64,000 nt of DNA from Tyto alba. Lineage: Eukaryota > Chordata > Aves > Strigiformes > Tytonidae. Below the pieces are notes generated by a model that had not been told where the DNA came from, made no database searches, and worked only from the letters and a program-made list of their open reading frames with translations. Position 1 is the stretch's first letter. Each line of letters begins with the position of its first letter. This document shows, piece after piece, positions 23,258 to 37,300 of the stretch. Where the stretch lies: positions 17,353,518 through 17,417,517 of the forward strand of contig NW_024881313.1 in the NCBI RefSeq assembly GCF_018691265.1. Direction: 5' to 3'. The translations under genes were made by a program, and so were the position numbers.

Positions 23258-26200
23258 ATAATTTTGAGGAGGACTTGCATTGATGTTTAGTAGTTAGTCC
23301 TAATAAGTCCCTTTTTCTCTGTCTTATTTTCAGAATGCACGTGAACATCTTAACACATTTTTATTATCTGATACACAGGCATGTGCAAAATTAATATATG
23401 CCTTTAGATACTTGTATGTATTTGCACAATTTGCATCAGTCAATTGAAAATAAAAGGTGAATTCTCTTTTCTTTTATTTTATGGTGTTCTGTATGACTGC
23501 TAGCTGGGAATTTCTCCACTGTAGGGCACAATAGTCTGATAGACATGCCTTCCTTCTGAAAGTGCTCTGGCTGTTCTCCACTGACAGGTGGCCGATTGGA
23601 CAAACAGAGAGCAGTTTCACAGCTGAAGATCCCAGTCTGCAGGCTGTAAAAAGTTCCTCTGCCTTATCCCACTCCGTCAATGAGATGAATCGGAATCAGA
23701 GTCACACAGAGTATTTAACACCCCTAATGTTGGTACAAGGAGCTGCAAGAGCACAGAGGATTCAAAAATATTCTGCTTATTCAGTTACTGGTTGCAGCAG
23801 ATGATAAATGTACATCAATCAATGCAAGGAAATGAAAGTTATTTTTTTCCTTGGTGCATACATGCTACTTAGAGAATCCTGAGGGAAATTTCTGAAACGA
23901 ATCAGTACAATTATACGTTTTGTAGAAAACTGAAACCAGCCTGTAGTAAGATCAGAATATCAACAGAATAGGTGATGGTAGAAGACATCTCTCTGATATT
24001 CAGTACCCTGCGTGATAGTGATATGTCTGAAGCACCTGATCTAATGGAAAAGACTGAGGGATCTTGTCCTAGTTCGGGGGGAAGAAGTTTCTGAGGTGGC
24101 CCAAAAGAGTACCTCAAAAGGCTGAGGAACACATTCTGCAGTTATGTCAAGCATGGGATGTCATTTTGAACATTAAAAATAAACGTGCAAGAAGTAAGAG
24201 GGGAATCTATTGAAGGAAAAATTAAGATTTCTATGGTAGTTTTCCTTTTGGAAAAAGATGAAAGATATAGGAAAACAGTACATTATAGGGAAACTGCAGT
24301 AGTGGTATTACAGTAAACCAAAGGAGGCAATGACTAGATCAAGGAAAAGGAATGGCAACCTTTTACTCTTAGTGGACTTGGGCTCATATCTCTGTGGCTA
24401 AAAGGTGCTACATCCTTGGATGACCAGTGTGAAATACATAATTTTTCTACATATGTGTATGTGGCCAGAGACACAGACACAAGCTTGCTCTGCTGCACTC
24501 CTAGAAAAGCAGATTTTGCAAAACTGTGGTTGTATTCATGCTGAGATAATAAATTCTGTTGCAGGACAAAATATGTTAGCTCTGACCTGATGATCTGATG
24601 ACATGGTCATGTATTTTTGGGGTCAACATATGGTCCTGTCTCACCAAGTGAGAGCATAGCTGGGGATCTACAATTACCTGCAGTATGCATTCATCTGTCT
24701 GTTCAGGGGAGGGTTAACAGGGGATGGAACAGTCTCCAGGCTTGCCAGTTCTTCCTTTAAGATCCAGGGGAGTCCATCTTGTGAAGCTGGGCTGATCTCA
24801 CTGAACTTACTTCGTAACTGGAAGTGAACATCACAGTAACCCATTTAGAAAACTATCATTGTAGAAAATTTCTCTTTCATTTAAAAGAATAATAAAGAAG
24901 GACATCTCACAATTTTTCAGACTCTTGACACTCCATGTATATCTCTTCTGTGATTTATACCGGTACATGCATGATTAGTTTTACTCTTGTAATGAGGGCT
25001 GCTTCAGACAATCCACATTTTAAAGCATAGATTATTCACCATGCACAGTATACACCAGGTAATAAGATAAAATTACCATAATTTTGCATTTTAAAAAATC
25101 TTTCTATTCTCACTGGGTACATCCTGAACTCTAACATGTCTTCCAAAAGTAATTATTCTATTTTCTTGTTGCTTTTTTTATATATTTTTGATGCTAAGAT
25201 AAATCATGAGTTTACTGTCATTAGAAATGAAAATAAATGAAACTATAAAAGCTACATCACTGCTGCTTGAATCTTCAGGGGTAACTTAAAAAGCCTCAGT
25301 AACAGCATTACTCTGTCTTCAAAAGTGCTGACAGGATACATATCTGATATCAACTGAAGTTAGATGTGTTAGTGGCATTCTTGCAAACGTGTTTTATATA
25401 AAGAGAATTCTCTCTTTCATTTATGCATGAACTCAGATCGTTTACCCTGTGAAGTCTTCTTTGGATAATTTGTCCTCTCCACAATTAGATAACCACAGAA
25501 ATATGAAATGAACTAGGTTAGTTCTCAGCCAAATTTATTCCATGGATGTGACTGCTGAGATCATCAGGACTTCCTAAATCTTTTATCATTGTTTTGGTTC
25601 AGGAAAAGTAATTCTTTCTACTTCCATGCAATAATAGAGTCCTCATTCTTGAGAAACTGTTGTTTTCTAGAGAACATGCAGTGTGGTGAAACTGTCAATG
25701 CTCAGGAACTGAGCTAAAAATTTTTTCATAGCTACTTTTTACATGGAATGCAAGAAAAAATTTGGTTATATTTCATCAGCAGGTCTGTATCAGAACTGCA
25801 GCAGGGTCAAGCCAAGTAGATGTTAAGTCAGCTGTGATTTTTGATCATCTTGAAACTACCTACCCCATTTTGACTGAAATTGAATATTTACAGGGCTAAC
25901 CAGACTTATAGGGGTCCATGTCTCACTTCTGTGTGGGGAGAACCTGCTCAAAAATTTACCTTTCTTTAGAAGTTCCCATGTCATTAGAAAATTTGGTATT
26001 CCAGTGTGGGATGCTCTTATCTTACATATTATATTAATTGTAAAGATGTTACTCAGTCTAACATTGAAAACCAAGTGCTCTGTTTTGGGGTATCTGAACT
26101 ATGAGGCCTCAGCATCATTTCTCCTTCTGTATGAAGAACTGTTCAAGTATTTCATACACTGTTGACTCTACTTGTTTCAGCTTTTCAAAAGGTATAAAGG

Positions 26201-28296
26201 AATGCAAAAGAAGCCCTAAGTGAATTGCATTGTTGATATGTTGCTATAAAGAAGTTGGCCTGTTATGCAGAATAGGAACAATGATCTGGTTTGTTATTTA
26301 GAAAAGAAAATGGAGACTTGGCATTTTGTTATTTTAGAATGGATAGGTGTTACCTAGAATTGCTTTGGTTAGTGAGGAAATACAAAATGAATCTGCAATA
26401 ACAATTGCACTGTAAGTACTAGAGTGAACACCACAAGACAGATTTATGAAGCTGATAAGAATCTGTCACATTGTTTAACATATTAAGTTCCAGGAAATGA
26501 AGTTAAGACATATTTTTTACTGAGTTCCGTATTTGATTTTCCATTTATATATTGTTTTCATTTGTAATCAGGTCTCTCTCCATCTTTCCCTTCATCCAGG
26601 CTCAACCCAGTCTCTCCCATGTGATGGCTATCCACACAGCCCTCAGGGCTGACCCCGTTAAGCCTCATGGCTGTTTCTTGGTCCTACCTAATCTATCCAA
26701 ACAGCTGTTCCTTGTATGAAATCCCTTCTCTCCCTCTTTCTGTTTCTCTTTCTTTGAGCTGAAGAGCCAAAGTAAGTGTATAGCAGCAGACACTTCCAAT
26801 AATTAAATCTGATTCTTACTTCAGGAGCTTCATTTCCAAGCTGCCAGGAGTGGATTCCCCCAAGAACAAGGCATCTGTGATGGCTAATGAGACAAAACTG
26901 AAACTCTGGAGAATTAGGAAACTGCACCAAGACAGGACAGGGTTGTTCACGCGTTAGGTGCCTCAGTTGTCAGTGGTAACTACGCTGCATATCTATGAGA
27001 AAATCACTCAGGCAACACAAGGGTCTTAGATGTCTGAAGATATCTCACCTAGCAACAGAAAAAGTTAGTAAAAATGGATCAGTTTCTTAGAGGAGCTGGA
27101 CAGCATGGTCACTGCAATCTTAGTGCAAAGCAAGAGCTGAAGCAGGGGAAAACCCAAGCTGTTGGCAGCTCAGTGCAGGCAGGTAAAGGTGCACTGTGGC
27201 TGTGAAGCTGAAGAAGGTAAATCAGGAGCTGTTTGCTCCCAGATGTGGAGGCCTATGTCTCTGATTTTGTCAAAGACCTGCAGGGGGAGGGTTTTATGCA
27301 TGCTCAGCTGTTTCTGGGTTTCTGGATACAAACATCAGTCAGTACCTTCTTTCTTGCTGGAGAGGATTTTGCCCTTTTCCTCCTGATGTATTGAAGAATT
27401 GTTTTTGGGATATTATTCAAAATTAGAGTGGTTTATGAGTAAACATTGATCTGTTTTCTTTATATAAATATATATTAAAAAATCTTTTAATCTAAAAGTT
27501 AGTAGCATTTTGATGATTTGTAAGTGAAAATACATTGTTATTTTATGTTCAAAATGAAATAGAGAAACTTCTCAAATGTTATATTTTTCACTCAAGCTTG
27601 GCATAATTGTATTTTCACTGATTTTAGGCACAATGCAGCATCATATCCAATCTGACAGCTGGCTATTTTGGACAAACTTTCTGCTGTGATTTTTTTTTTT
27701 TAAACAGAGGATACAAGTTCATTGTTGCAATATAGAAAGGATAAGTGGAGAAGTCCATGTTACATTCAGAGTTTATTGATGAATATCACAGAATCAAATA
27801 CTTAACTGTTTTGATGTAATTTGCAGTGCTCTTCCTGCAAACAGTGAAATGCATGTACCAAGAGAATAAGGCAGGCAAGATTTCGCCCATTATGAAATGA
27901 AGCTCAGTGCTGAGGCGTGAAAATACTCAGCTCCAAAATATATTGATGATGTAATCTTGTTGTATTATGCAAGAATGCTTCAATGTATAAGCTAGTATTG
28001 TTCTGGGATACCAGAAATTCAAATATTCTAATGTACATCACTGTAAATTTAACAGATTATTGACTAATGATTATCCCTAACCCAACAGCTATTAAACAGG
28101 GTTTGTTGAAATGCACTATAAAATAAATAGTAGTGTCTGGGGTATCTAAATAGTAACTCTGAAAGTGATACCAAAAGTTTAAACTTTTCTGTGGAACACA
28201 GGATCCTGGGTGGGAAGAGAGACCTGAGGAGGTGGATAAAATCTTGTGATAAGGGAAAAAAGCTAAAGAAATAACTGATGAAAGATTTGCTAGAGA
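23258..28296. other. Unique non-coding sequence
   Basis: No mobile element or exon recognised. The frames at 23474-23804, 23911-24132, 25856-26074, 26688-26930 and 27162-27386 were read and show no domain. The region near 26560-27400 is somewhat GC-richer than its surroundings, without a recognisable signature. Confidence 0.5.
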
Positions 28297-28760
28297 ATGA
28301 AGAGAAAAATTATAGTGGAAAGGAAGAAAACTTATGTAAAAAAAAAAATCCCCAACAACAACAAAAAACAACCTCAAAACACAAGACAAAGTGGAGAGAG
28401 GAGTCTGAGGAGAAATGAGGCCAGTGTGCAGAAAACTGTGCGAGAGGATGGGAACAGAAGGCAGGAAGATCTGCAGACAGAAGGCAGAGCAGAAGGAAAA
28501 GGACTGAAGATACACACCACTATCAGAAAGAGGCAGATCTGTGTGACTGGGGACTCCTTGTTAAGAAAAACTGACAAACCTGTCATCAGACTGGCCCCAG
28601 AAGATGGAGTGGCATGCTGTCTGTCAGAGTCATAACCGCAGCAGCTGGGGTTGAAATGGATCCAGAGGGAGGGATCCAGTTGTCACATTGCCATATTTTT
28701 TTGCTGGGATGAGTCCAGGATGACATCGCAGAAAGGCAAAAGACTTTAAAAAAACAAAAA
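28297..28760 (+). mobile_element. Probable CR1 ORF1 relic (GDSL/SGNH-type esterase start)
   Basis: The plus-strand frame at 28297-28635 (112 codons) is lysine- and arginine-rich. It then reads RKRQICVTGDSLLRKTDKP and, a little later, ACCLSES. In CR1 ORF1 of birds a basic region is followed by an esterase-like block beginning V-x-V-x-GDSLLRGTE and a CCLPGA motif; the order and spacing here agree. About 90 bases further on, in another frame, VQDDIAER resembles the block that follows CCLPGA. So this looks like an old, frameshifted fragment. The match is short and from memory, and chance cannot be excluded. The 152-codon frame on the opposite strand (28057-28515) is an overlapping shadow. Confidence 0.42.
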
Positions 28761-31700
28761 TGGATACATGATCCCCAGAAAAGTTGCATTTTATAGGTGG
28801 AATCTGAGATGATGAAGGATTGGTGCCATAAAGAAGACCTGCGGGTGTTCAGTTCCTGAGATTCACTGAAAACTTCTTGAAGGGTGACTACTCTGGAAAA
28901 GTATGTTCCTAAAATAAGACTGCTGAAAGTCATTGAATCATGACTTTGGATCCACAGAAGTTGTTTTAGACAGTAAGTCACCAAATGAACAGATTTTATG
29001 TGAAAAAACATATTTGAGTTTTGGAAATTTTTTTTTCTTTTTTTTTTGCCAAATGAGGGTGATAATCTGAAGTTTCTGGTTTTTTTCTACAGCATTTAAT
29101 CAGGATATAGTGGTATCACCAGTAGTGCAGAGTGACTTCCCCAGCTGGAAAACCCTGGCTAAGCAAGGAAACAACAAGCAGCAAGCAGCCTGACCGTGGC
29201 AGTGGATGCTTGATAGAGTCCTAAGGACAATGGTATTGAAAATGTGTTCTCTCTTTTCCTAAGAAATACATGCCTCTCTCTCTGTGAGCTATAATCCTAG
29301 TAAGTGCAGTTGATAAAATTTGAATGTGCCATGTGCCTGTTGTGAGAGTCCTCATTTCTTTTCCAGGAAGAAGTTCCACTTAAACATAATGAAAATAATT
29401 GTACTTGTTGAAACTCGAAATATTGGCAGTGACTTTGAGTCCGAATGGTTTAGACTGACATTTTCCTTCCAGGATAAAAAGAGGAAGATGATGGAAACTG
29501 AAAGACAATGCATGAGGGAAATGCTAAGACAAGAACACACAAAAAAATTAAAACAATCTGGGAGGGAGTTTGGCTGCTGAGTTTGAGTGCAGAGTTGTTT
29601 TTGCTGGAGCTCATAAAAGTGGTGCCCTCTCCATGTGTGCTTTTGTCTACATGTCTCACAACAGAAGGGCTGTTTGTAGACAAACATTTGCTGACTATCT
29701 TGAGGAACCACTGCAGCACTTCAGTATGCCATCTTCCCCGTGGGTCAGAGGCTTCCTGGGTGGTATGTCTGGCTCATAGTGTTTGTCTGCTGGTCAGTTA
29801 GTTGAGCTATCATTTGAATTACTTTTGACGATTCCTGATTTGTAGTCTGGGCTCCTTGTGTTTAACAAAATTTTTTAATTTTTAATCACTATTTTATTTG
29901 TGCCAGGCTGTTTTTGGCCTTAACCCCATCTATGCCGAGGTGAGAAGCAGCAGCTTTGAAAACCCCATGTGCAAACCTTCTGACAGACAATAGGTCTTTG
30001 TCAGAAACCACAGGAAGCGTAAGATCTGTTGACCTTAGATGAATTTAATGGAGACAGCACTCCATGCAGGTATACTGGTGTTTTACTTCAGATCTCCTGC
30101 TGTGTCTTGGCTTGGTTCACAGAGAGAGATTTTGTTGTGCGTGAATTAGAATCCCTTCTGGGGAAAACTAAACTAGAGCTCCACTGCAGGTGAGGGCCCA
30201 AACGTCCACCAGCCTTTCCTGAATATGTGTGGGTACAAATGTCTATAAACTACATAAAGTTCCATACAGGAGATCAAACTAAATGTAGTCTGAAGAAAAA
30301 TTTCTGAACTACTTGCAATCTAAATGTAGGAGCTTGTGCAAAATACCTGCTAATGTAGGAATTGCAGTATGTTAGACAGTGTTGTGGACTACATATGCTA
30401 CTGGGAATTGAATTATATGGGCCTTGCACAGCATATGATTATTTCCAAAGCATGGGAAATTAAGGATTTTATTTGTGCTTCTCAGAACACTCTAGTGGTC
30501 ACCTTACAGGCTTCGTCTTCAGTTCCCTGAAATAAAATCCTGGGGGGAGTGTGTGGGGGGGCATGGTAGGCAAAAGTGATGATGCCACGACTATCAGGTG
30601 ACTCCAATGCCATGTAGTTCTCATTTGGAGCTCTCTTTTCCTTGGCCTTCAATAAATCAACATCTGTGTACAGTGAAATATAAGGCTGTCCAGGATGGGA
30701 TGTTTTTATATATTAATGTTTCTAAGGGTTTTTTTTATTCTTTCCCAGAACTGTTCCTCCTTCATATTCTACAGCATTTGCCCTGGATGTGGATGACCTG
30801 AATACTAAACATGTGGGTGATCAGATACTAGCTGCTGTTGTGCCTACTTAAGGGATTTGGTCCTCAATCTGTCTTGGTTAAGTGTCCAAACCAGTAGGAT
30901 AATCTGGAAAGTCTCCTTCTTGCTCTCATTTACCACAAAAGTAATCCTGAACCTGAGCAGTGTTTTCAATGTGACAATTTTGCACGTGAATTTAGATTCC
31001 AACAAGCTAGTTATTTCCCAAAAGAAATTCTCACCCACCTCTGCTCAGGGCAAACACCTTATACCACCCAAACACTGCTCCCATCTCCAGTGACTTCAGT
31101 GATAAACTAAACACCTCCGTATTAGCATTCGCCAGTTACAGTATAGTATCTCTAAAAGAACATATTATATCCCTTTCCAGTATTTTTATGTGTTCTCCTG
31201 TGTCTATTAATTGTGCCTTTGTAGCCTTTTTTTTTTTTTTTTTTCCCCATTTAATACAATGATATTCCCATTATAGCTCTTTCCTGGATTTGCAATAATT
31301 TTACCTCCAAGAGCTTTCAAAGTTTTCTCATGGTTTTCAATACTGCCTTGAATAAAGTATTCACTCTGTGCTTGCTTTCTTAATTAACAAAACTATGGTG
31401 CTGGATGTGTGTTTGTCTGGTTCTGCTCTTTTCTATACTATCCAAACCAGAACACTTTCAGCAGCAATTTTATTTTTTCCTGTGCCTGTAATTGTCATTA
31501 AATCTTTACCTTTTGGCCAATATACAGGACCACAGTGAATTATTTCTGCTGAAAGGGAAACTGCTGATCTGGGTCAGGTAATTCTCTGACACAATCTGTG
31601 TATGTTTAAAAGACTATGCACATATTTCTGAATGCAATGGAAGCTGTTTACTCTTGTGCACATTTTCAGAGGCTGTCTTTTGTATATTATGCCTCTGCTG

Positions 31701-34183
31701 CTTCCAGTAATCTGGGAGCTAAGCAGGTGATAGCCCCCTCATTTTCCAGACTGCAGCAGTGGGAGTGTTCTTGTCTTATGATGCTGTAGTGATTGCCCTG
31801 TTCCCACATTCCCAGTACGGCTGCATCTGCCCTTGCCTTGTCAGGGTCAGCCTCATGACTGCTCTTTCACTCTCTACTGCTTTTTTTTTTCTTTTCTGCC
31901 AAGCACAACAGCACACAGCTGTAACCAAGCAATCCCTTAATCCCAGTGTTGGTAGCCACTTTCAGGTCAGGGTTGTTATCAAATCAGTGGACTGATGAAT
32001 CACTTAGCATAGAGATTAGAAATAACTCAGCAACTGGTGTGTTGTCATTTTTCACATGGGCATTACGAAGTTGTTAAGACATATTCCCAGTTCACTTCAG
32101 TTCGTGTGGTTTAGGTTTGGATGGAATTTGCTGATTTGAGTGGCTTCTTCCCACTGCTTTTATTTATTTCTATATAAAGAGACTGTCCCTTGTCCCTCCT
32201 TAGTGTGTTTAGGGAACATACATAGGCATCTATCAAGTTGAAGGAAACCTGTACTTGTTCAAGACCAATGGTTCACTTGCTGATAGCCATTAGTGCCTTT
32301 CAGAAAAATTCCTCCAGCTCAATTTTGTCCATCATCTACATGGAATTCTAAATGTTGACAGCCTGTACAATCCATCTGTGCAACCAAAGTGTTATAATAA
32401 TAGTAATATTACTCACAAAAAAGCCGAAAATTGATACAAATCAGCCTACTGACAAGGAATCAATTTAAAAAAACTAGACAGTACTGATGGAAATAAGGCA
32501 TATCCTTATAGTGTTTGGACGCACACAATTTAAAAGTACCTGCATCTCAGCTGAGTTGAACGTTATTTATTTTACTCTAAGTGCTCCCTGTGAAAGTTCC
32601 TCTTGTGTCATATTTCTTGATTATATCTTTATTTCTGGCCAAAATTCTACTCCCTGGCACTTTTTTGATATCATATTTTTTAACAGTGCCCCCAAATTCA
32701 GAGCGTGCTGTACCTGTCCTGATTTGACAGTCTACACTGGACATACTTAAGGTTGTTTGGCATCCTGATTCCTTGTGCCAACTGCTACAGAAGGTCTGGA
32801 AACAAACTCTGAGTTCTCAGATTTTTCCAAAAGTATTTCTGTGTGGAAATAGAGGACATATCCAGGGACACCCAAACCCAGGAGTCCTATACTCTTTGTG
32901 GTATTTCTTCCTTATCCATGGGGTGTGAATTTCCTATTTGGACAGATGATATCTGGTATGGGAATTATGACTGTTCCTGTGTTTGAAATGATGTCCCACA
33001 AATACTTCTGGGTCTGATTTTGAACACATCGCACTAACTTAAAACTTGGTCTTCTGGGACCAAAGACATGTTTCTTTCATGATCTGTGTGTGTCTGGACT
33101 CTGTCCAAAGTAGGCAAACTGACTGAAAATCAACCTGTAGAATTGGGCAGAGTTTTTATGATCTTGCATTTTGATGTTGCACTGTGGCTTACTGCATTTA
33201 CATTTGGGTGCCTGTTAGCAAAATCTCATGAGACAGGTGTTAGTCAGAAGCTTATGTGAATGTTAAAGGGGATATTCATCTTTGGTAGCTATCTTATTCC
33301 CCAACAGAGACAAAAAGGCATATGTAATTCGGAAGGGTGAAGAGGAGACCTCATACAAGTATGAGCTAACTTTATTTCTAACAGAGTTCTGAATTCAAGC
33401 AAAGGAAGTAATGTCTTTGGGCATTGACTGGGTTCAAGTTAAAATGAAGTGAACTTAAAGAGCTACACCCATACAGGATTTGTATCTACTGTGTAAAGTT
33501 TGCCCATAATTTGGTGCTGAAAAGACCTTCAAGAGCTAAGTAACGTTGTCTCAATTCAACAGGAAAAGTTGTATTATTTTGATGAAGTAATTTCTTATCT
33601 GCTTGTTAATGTGTCTCATTGTACTATTTGTAAATAGTAATACAACACAAATACAAGTAATACAAATAGTTATACAAATCTACTGTGCAAATCTAACCTA
33701 CTGCTGCAGTAATTTAGAGGTATTCTGTTCCAGCTAGAGGAAAGAGACATGCACCTATTTTGTGTGTGTGTGAGATTAGAAACAGGTTTTTTTGGTGCAT
33801 GAGCCTGCAGGTTTCCATAGGAGCCATATGAATGCAACAGCAGATTCTTATCCCTTAAGCTTATTCTGAGGCACGTTAGCCTATAAAATATAGGCTAAAG
33901 CTGAAAATAAAGTTTTAATTAACAGCTATCATTTTTGAGACTGCTTCTGACAATGCCTGGTTTGTTAAAATGAGTCACTGTTTGTGAAACTGTAATTAAA
34001 GTAATGCTGTGTCAGAAAGATTGGATGTTTTCCTGCTTGTCCATTTCTCAACAGACTCCACTGCTGTCTTCCCAGTCCATGCCAACTTCTTGCACACCCA
34101 CACATGGTCATCATTGCTTTCTGTTATAGTCTACATGACAGCTACAGATTCATGTCACCTCACTCAATATTTTCAGTAGAATA
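28761..34183. other. Unique non-coding sequence
   Basis: No element recognised. It contains an 18-T run at 31227-31244 and a G-rich patch at 30541-30566 with two runs of six to seven G. The frames at 28586-29011 (-), 29320-29801 and 31759-31995 have no family signature. Confidence 0.5.
31227..31244 (+). repeat. Poly(T) tract, 18 T
   Basis: An uninterrupted run of 18 T in unique sequence. No element body adjoins. Confidence 0.85.
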
Positions 34184-34359
34184 AGTTTGCTTGTTTGTTG
34201 ATTTGTTTGTTTGTATGTTTGTTTTGTTTTGATTTGGGTTTTTCTGGTTGTTTGTTTTCTTAGTTTTGTTTTGTTTTGTTTTGTTTGTTTGTTTGTTTTG
34301 GTTGTTTTTTTTTTTTTTGTTTTGTTTTTTTTTGTTTTGTTTTTTGTTTGTTTCTTTTT
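34184..34359 (+). repeat. T/G-rich low-complexity tract (TTTG / GTTTT units)
   Basis: About 175 bases composed almost only of T and G, moving from TTTG units through GTTTT units to T runs broken by single G. The 64-codon frame across it (Phe/Val/Leu/Cys-rich) is an artefact of composition. Confidence 0.92.
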
Positions 34360-37300
34360 AGGAATGGGGAGGACTAGGCAGGCATTTGGTGATATGTTAC
34401 CTTGAAATCCCTTACATAGTCAGGAGACTGTGCCAACTGAATGTTAAATAGGTTGGACAAGCTGAGTACAGGAGACTACTATGACTCTGCCATCAGAGGG
34501 CTTGGGAGTACAGTCACAGGATATAAGTTCCACTAATCTCCAAACAAAAGTATCATGCTAAAGACTGGATTGTACTAGGCTATAGTGCTACAGACCTGTA
34601 TAGTCTACAAGAGGATACAGATGGCATTTATCTCAGCAGGAAAAAGATTCTAGTTAGTTTAAATAGTTAACCAGGTAAACTAATTTTAGGCACACTTATG
34701 CAACTGATTAAGAAGATCCTGATGAACATTTTACTGCCAGGGGAACTGGCTGTTATGAGTGGTGTCTTTTGGTTTGTTAGTCTATAATACCTTGTCAAAC
34801 TCCAATGAATATCCAGTTTGGACTGATGCTGAATGGCATCACACAATTGGGCTGGGCTGAGAGATGCGCACCAGCACCTTCTAGTATTGCACAGACTGGC
34901 TCATTTTGTGTGTTGCAGGTGCCTGACTGACCATTTCTGTGTTTTACCAAAGGGTCATACTTGAAAGAGGTCTTTCTTCTTCAGTCGATAACACTTCAGT
35001 ATCTTGCAATAATTGTGAGTGTCTCTAAATTAGACATAACTAACCTGGCTTCCCTTCATGGCATGCAGTGGTTAAATAAAAATGAAATGGTGAAAGCTAA
35101 ACTTCTTCCTCATGTCATAGCTGCGTTGCATAAACAAATTGGTGCTTGGCCACTGTGTCTGTGCAATACAAGGAATGGCCGCAATCTGATGCCCCATGAA
35201 ATTAATAGAAAGACTCAGGCCCCAAAAGGCCTTCAATTAATCTCATCCTACAAACAGCAAAAAGGTAAAAAGATCTTGGTGATTCCTGATGACTTACTCT
35301 TCCGTAATAAGTAAGTATGTTATTTTGGGGAAAATAGAACTCAAAGAAGGGAGGAGAGAAAAGACAATCTGTTTTTACTACAGGAGAGAGAAAATAGAGG
35401 AGGGAGATTATAAAAAAATGCACTGGCAAAAATGAAGTTTCCTCTTATACCAATCATGCTGTTTGAATAGTTACCATTAATTTCAGTGAATTATGCTACT
35501 TTAATTAATTACAGATGTTTTTATACATGTTTTCAGAGTCTTTCAGAATACTTCATACAATGTTTTGCTAATCAGTAAAATGATTGTTAAAAAAACATTT
35601 GCTAAGTGTGTTATATTATATTTTGACACTTGTGTGCTGTTTTAAAAAATCATCCTGTCACAGAAGGTTGCTAATGACTTAACAACCTAAAGCTTGCCAG
35701 TTTGTGAAACCTTGATGTTTAATCTAGATAAATTTGCTTGTTTATATAGCTGTGTAATCAATGTGTGCAGGAGAGTTATGGTCCCACACAACTATTAGCT
35801 CTACTTTACATAAATATTACGTTTTATCAATGGACAAATGCATCACTTTATACAGCAAGGTATCATAGAAAGAAATTTAGAATTTTAATGAGAACTTTCT
35901 GCTGTATTTTTATGACATATTGGATGTTTATAGGATATAGTATAATTTTTCATAAAGCTTCATGAGTCATTGTAACAAATCATTGTTTTCATACAAATCA
36001 AAGATTACCTGGCTTGGGAAATTTGAACTTTCTCAGCTATTACTAGTTTGTGTACTTTGAGGAAAACTGTTTCTGACTGGATATATCTCAAAATAGTAAA
36101 GCTTTGTTCTACATATGTACATACATCACTTGTGAACATATGCAATAAATATGTTTTTAGAAGAGCTGTTGATAGGGGTGTTTAAAGTATATGTTCCTAT
36201 GAACTTGATCATAAGAATAGAAAATCACAAACAAGACCATAAGTGAAAGATACGACAGGGGAGGGGTTATGTCTTAAAGTGTAAATTGTTAGTTGCCATT
36301 GAGATCTGCATCAGAACTTTTTCAATTTTAATTTAGAATATAAAAAAATCTTCACTGCTGCATAATATACATCTAGACATATTTATACACTTGAAGTCAT
36401 AGAAGACAATATTTTTATTTGTGAGATAATAGTATGAGAAAAGAGAAAAATTGCTAGAGGTGGATGAATTGCTTTTGAAGATAGTAAATTTATTAAAAAT
36501 GCAGCTTAGTGAAGCAACAAAACTAGCTGTGCATTTGGGAAAAGCTGATGAAGAGATGACCTTAAAATGAATGAAGTAGATAAGGCGATTGAAAAAAATA
36601 AAAATGTGAAAAATGTTTTGCTTGCATGTTTTCTAAATTAAACAATTTAGCTTTTCATTTTGAAGTAGTTTCAATTTGAGAATGACTTTATCCTGTATGA
36701 AATTGAATTTTTTAAATGAAATGAAAGAAAACTATAAAACATAAATTCTTTGAGGATAATGCAAAGTATAAACTTTTTTCTTTGTGAAGGAGAAAAGATT
36801 GGGAGGATCAGTAGGGTGCAGATAGGAAACATTCATGACTTTCATGACTTTACCTATATGATGTTCTCTGTTATGCATGCAGACTTAGTAAAATATCCTG
36901 TGGTTGAAATTCTGGTTGTGTTACATCTGTGGGAGTTCTATCATGAATTTGAAAGGACCCATGATTTCACTCTCAATCTTTATGTCCTTAAGAAGCGTTT
37001 CTGCACTTATTATATGTAGAGAGAAAAACTGGGATTTAGGAAGGCAGGGATGTGAAAGTAAGAGTCTTTTTGAGATGGATGGATGAGGAGGGTGTTCTTT
37101 AAAAACAATTTGACCTGGACATAAAACCTTTCCATTTCTCCTGTGTCCCTCCCTGGTCCTGCTTTCTCTTGATTAATTTTCTTTCATTTGTATTTTCCTG
37201 CAAGAGAGAACATTCAGTAAGTGCTTCACTGAAAGTGCCAAAAATATTCATGAACTGCTGTATTTCTGCTGCTGCATGAAACACAATATGAGGAAGTGGC

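Noticed and set aside
22953..23348. Repetitive 80-110 codon frames on both strands across the GGAGA array
   Set aside because: They are direct read-outs of a pentanucleotide repeat (Gly-Glu-Arg-Arg or Leu-Leu-Ser-Ser-Pro) with no other content.
28057..28515. 152-codon hydrophobic frame on the minus strand
   Set aside because: No family signature. Part of it is the complement of the lysine-rich plus-strand frame that has the better CR1 ORF1 resemblance.
29320..29801. Possible small exons near CTTTTCCAG and CCTTCCAG acceptor-like sites
   Set aside because: The acceptor motifs are common in T-rich DNA; frames on both strands overlap and none resembles a protein.
34961..35314. 117-codon frame ending near a GTAAGT donor, as a possible exon
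   Set aside because: It begins at TTG, has no recognised domain and no convincing acceptor, and the donor lies after the stop codon. Chance is more likely.
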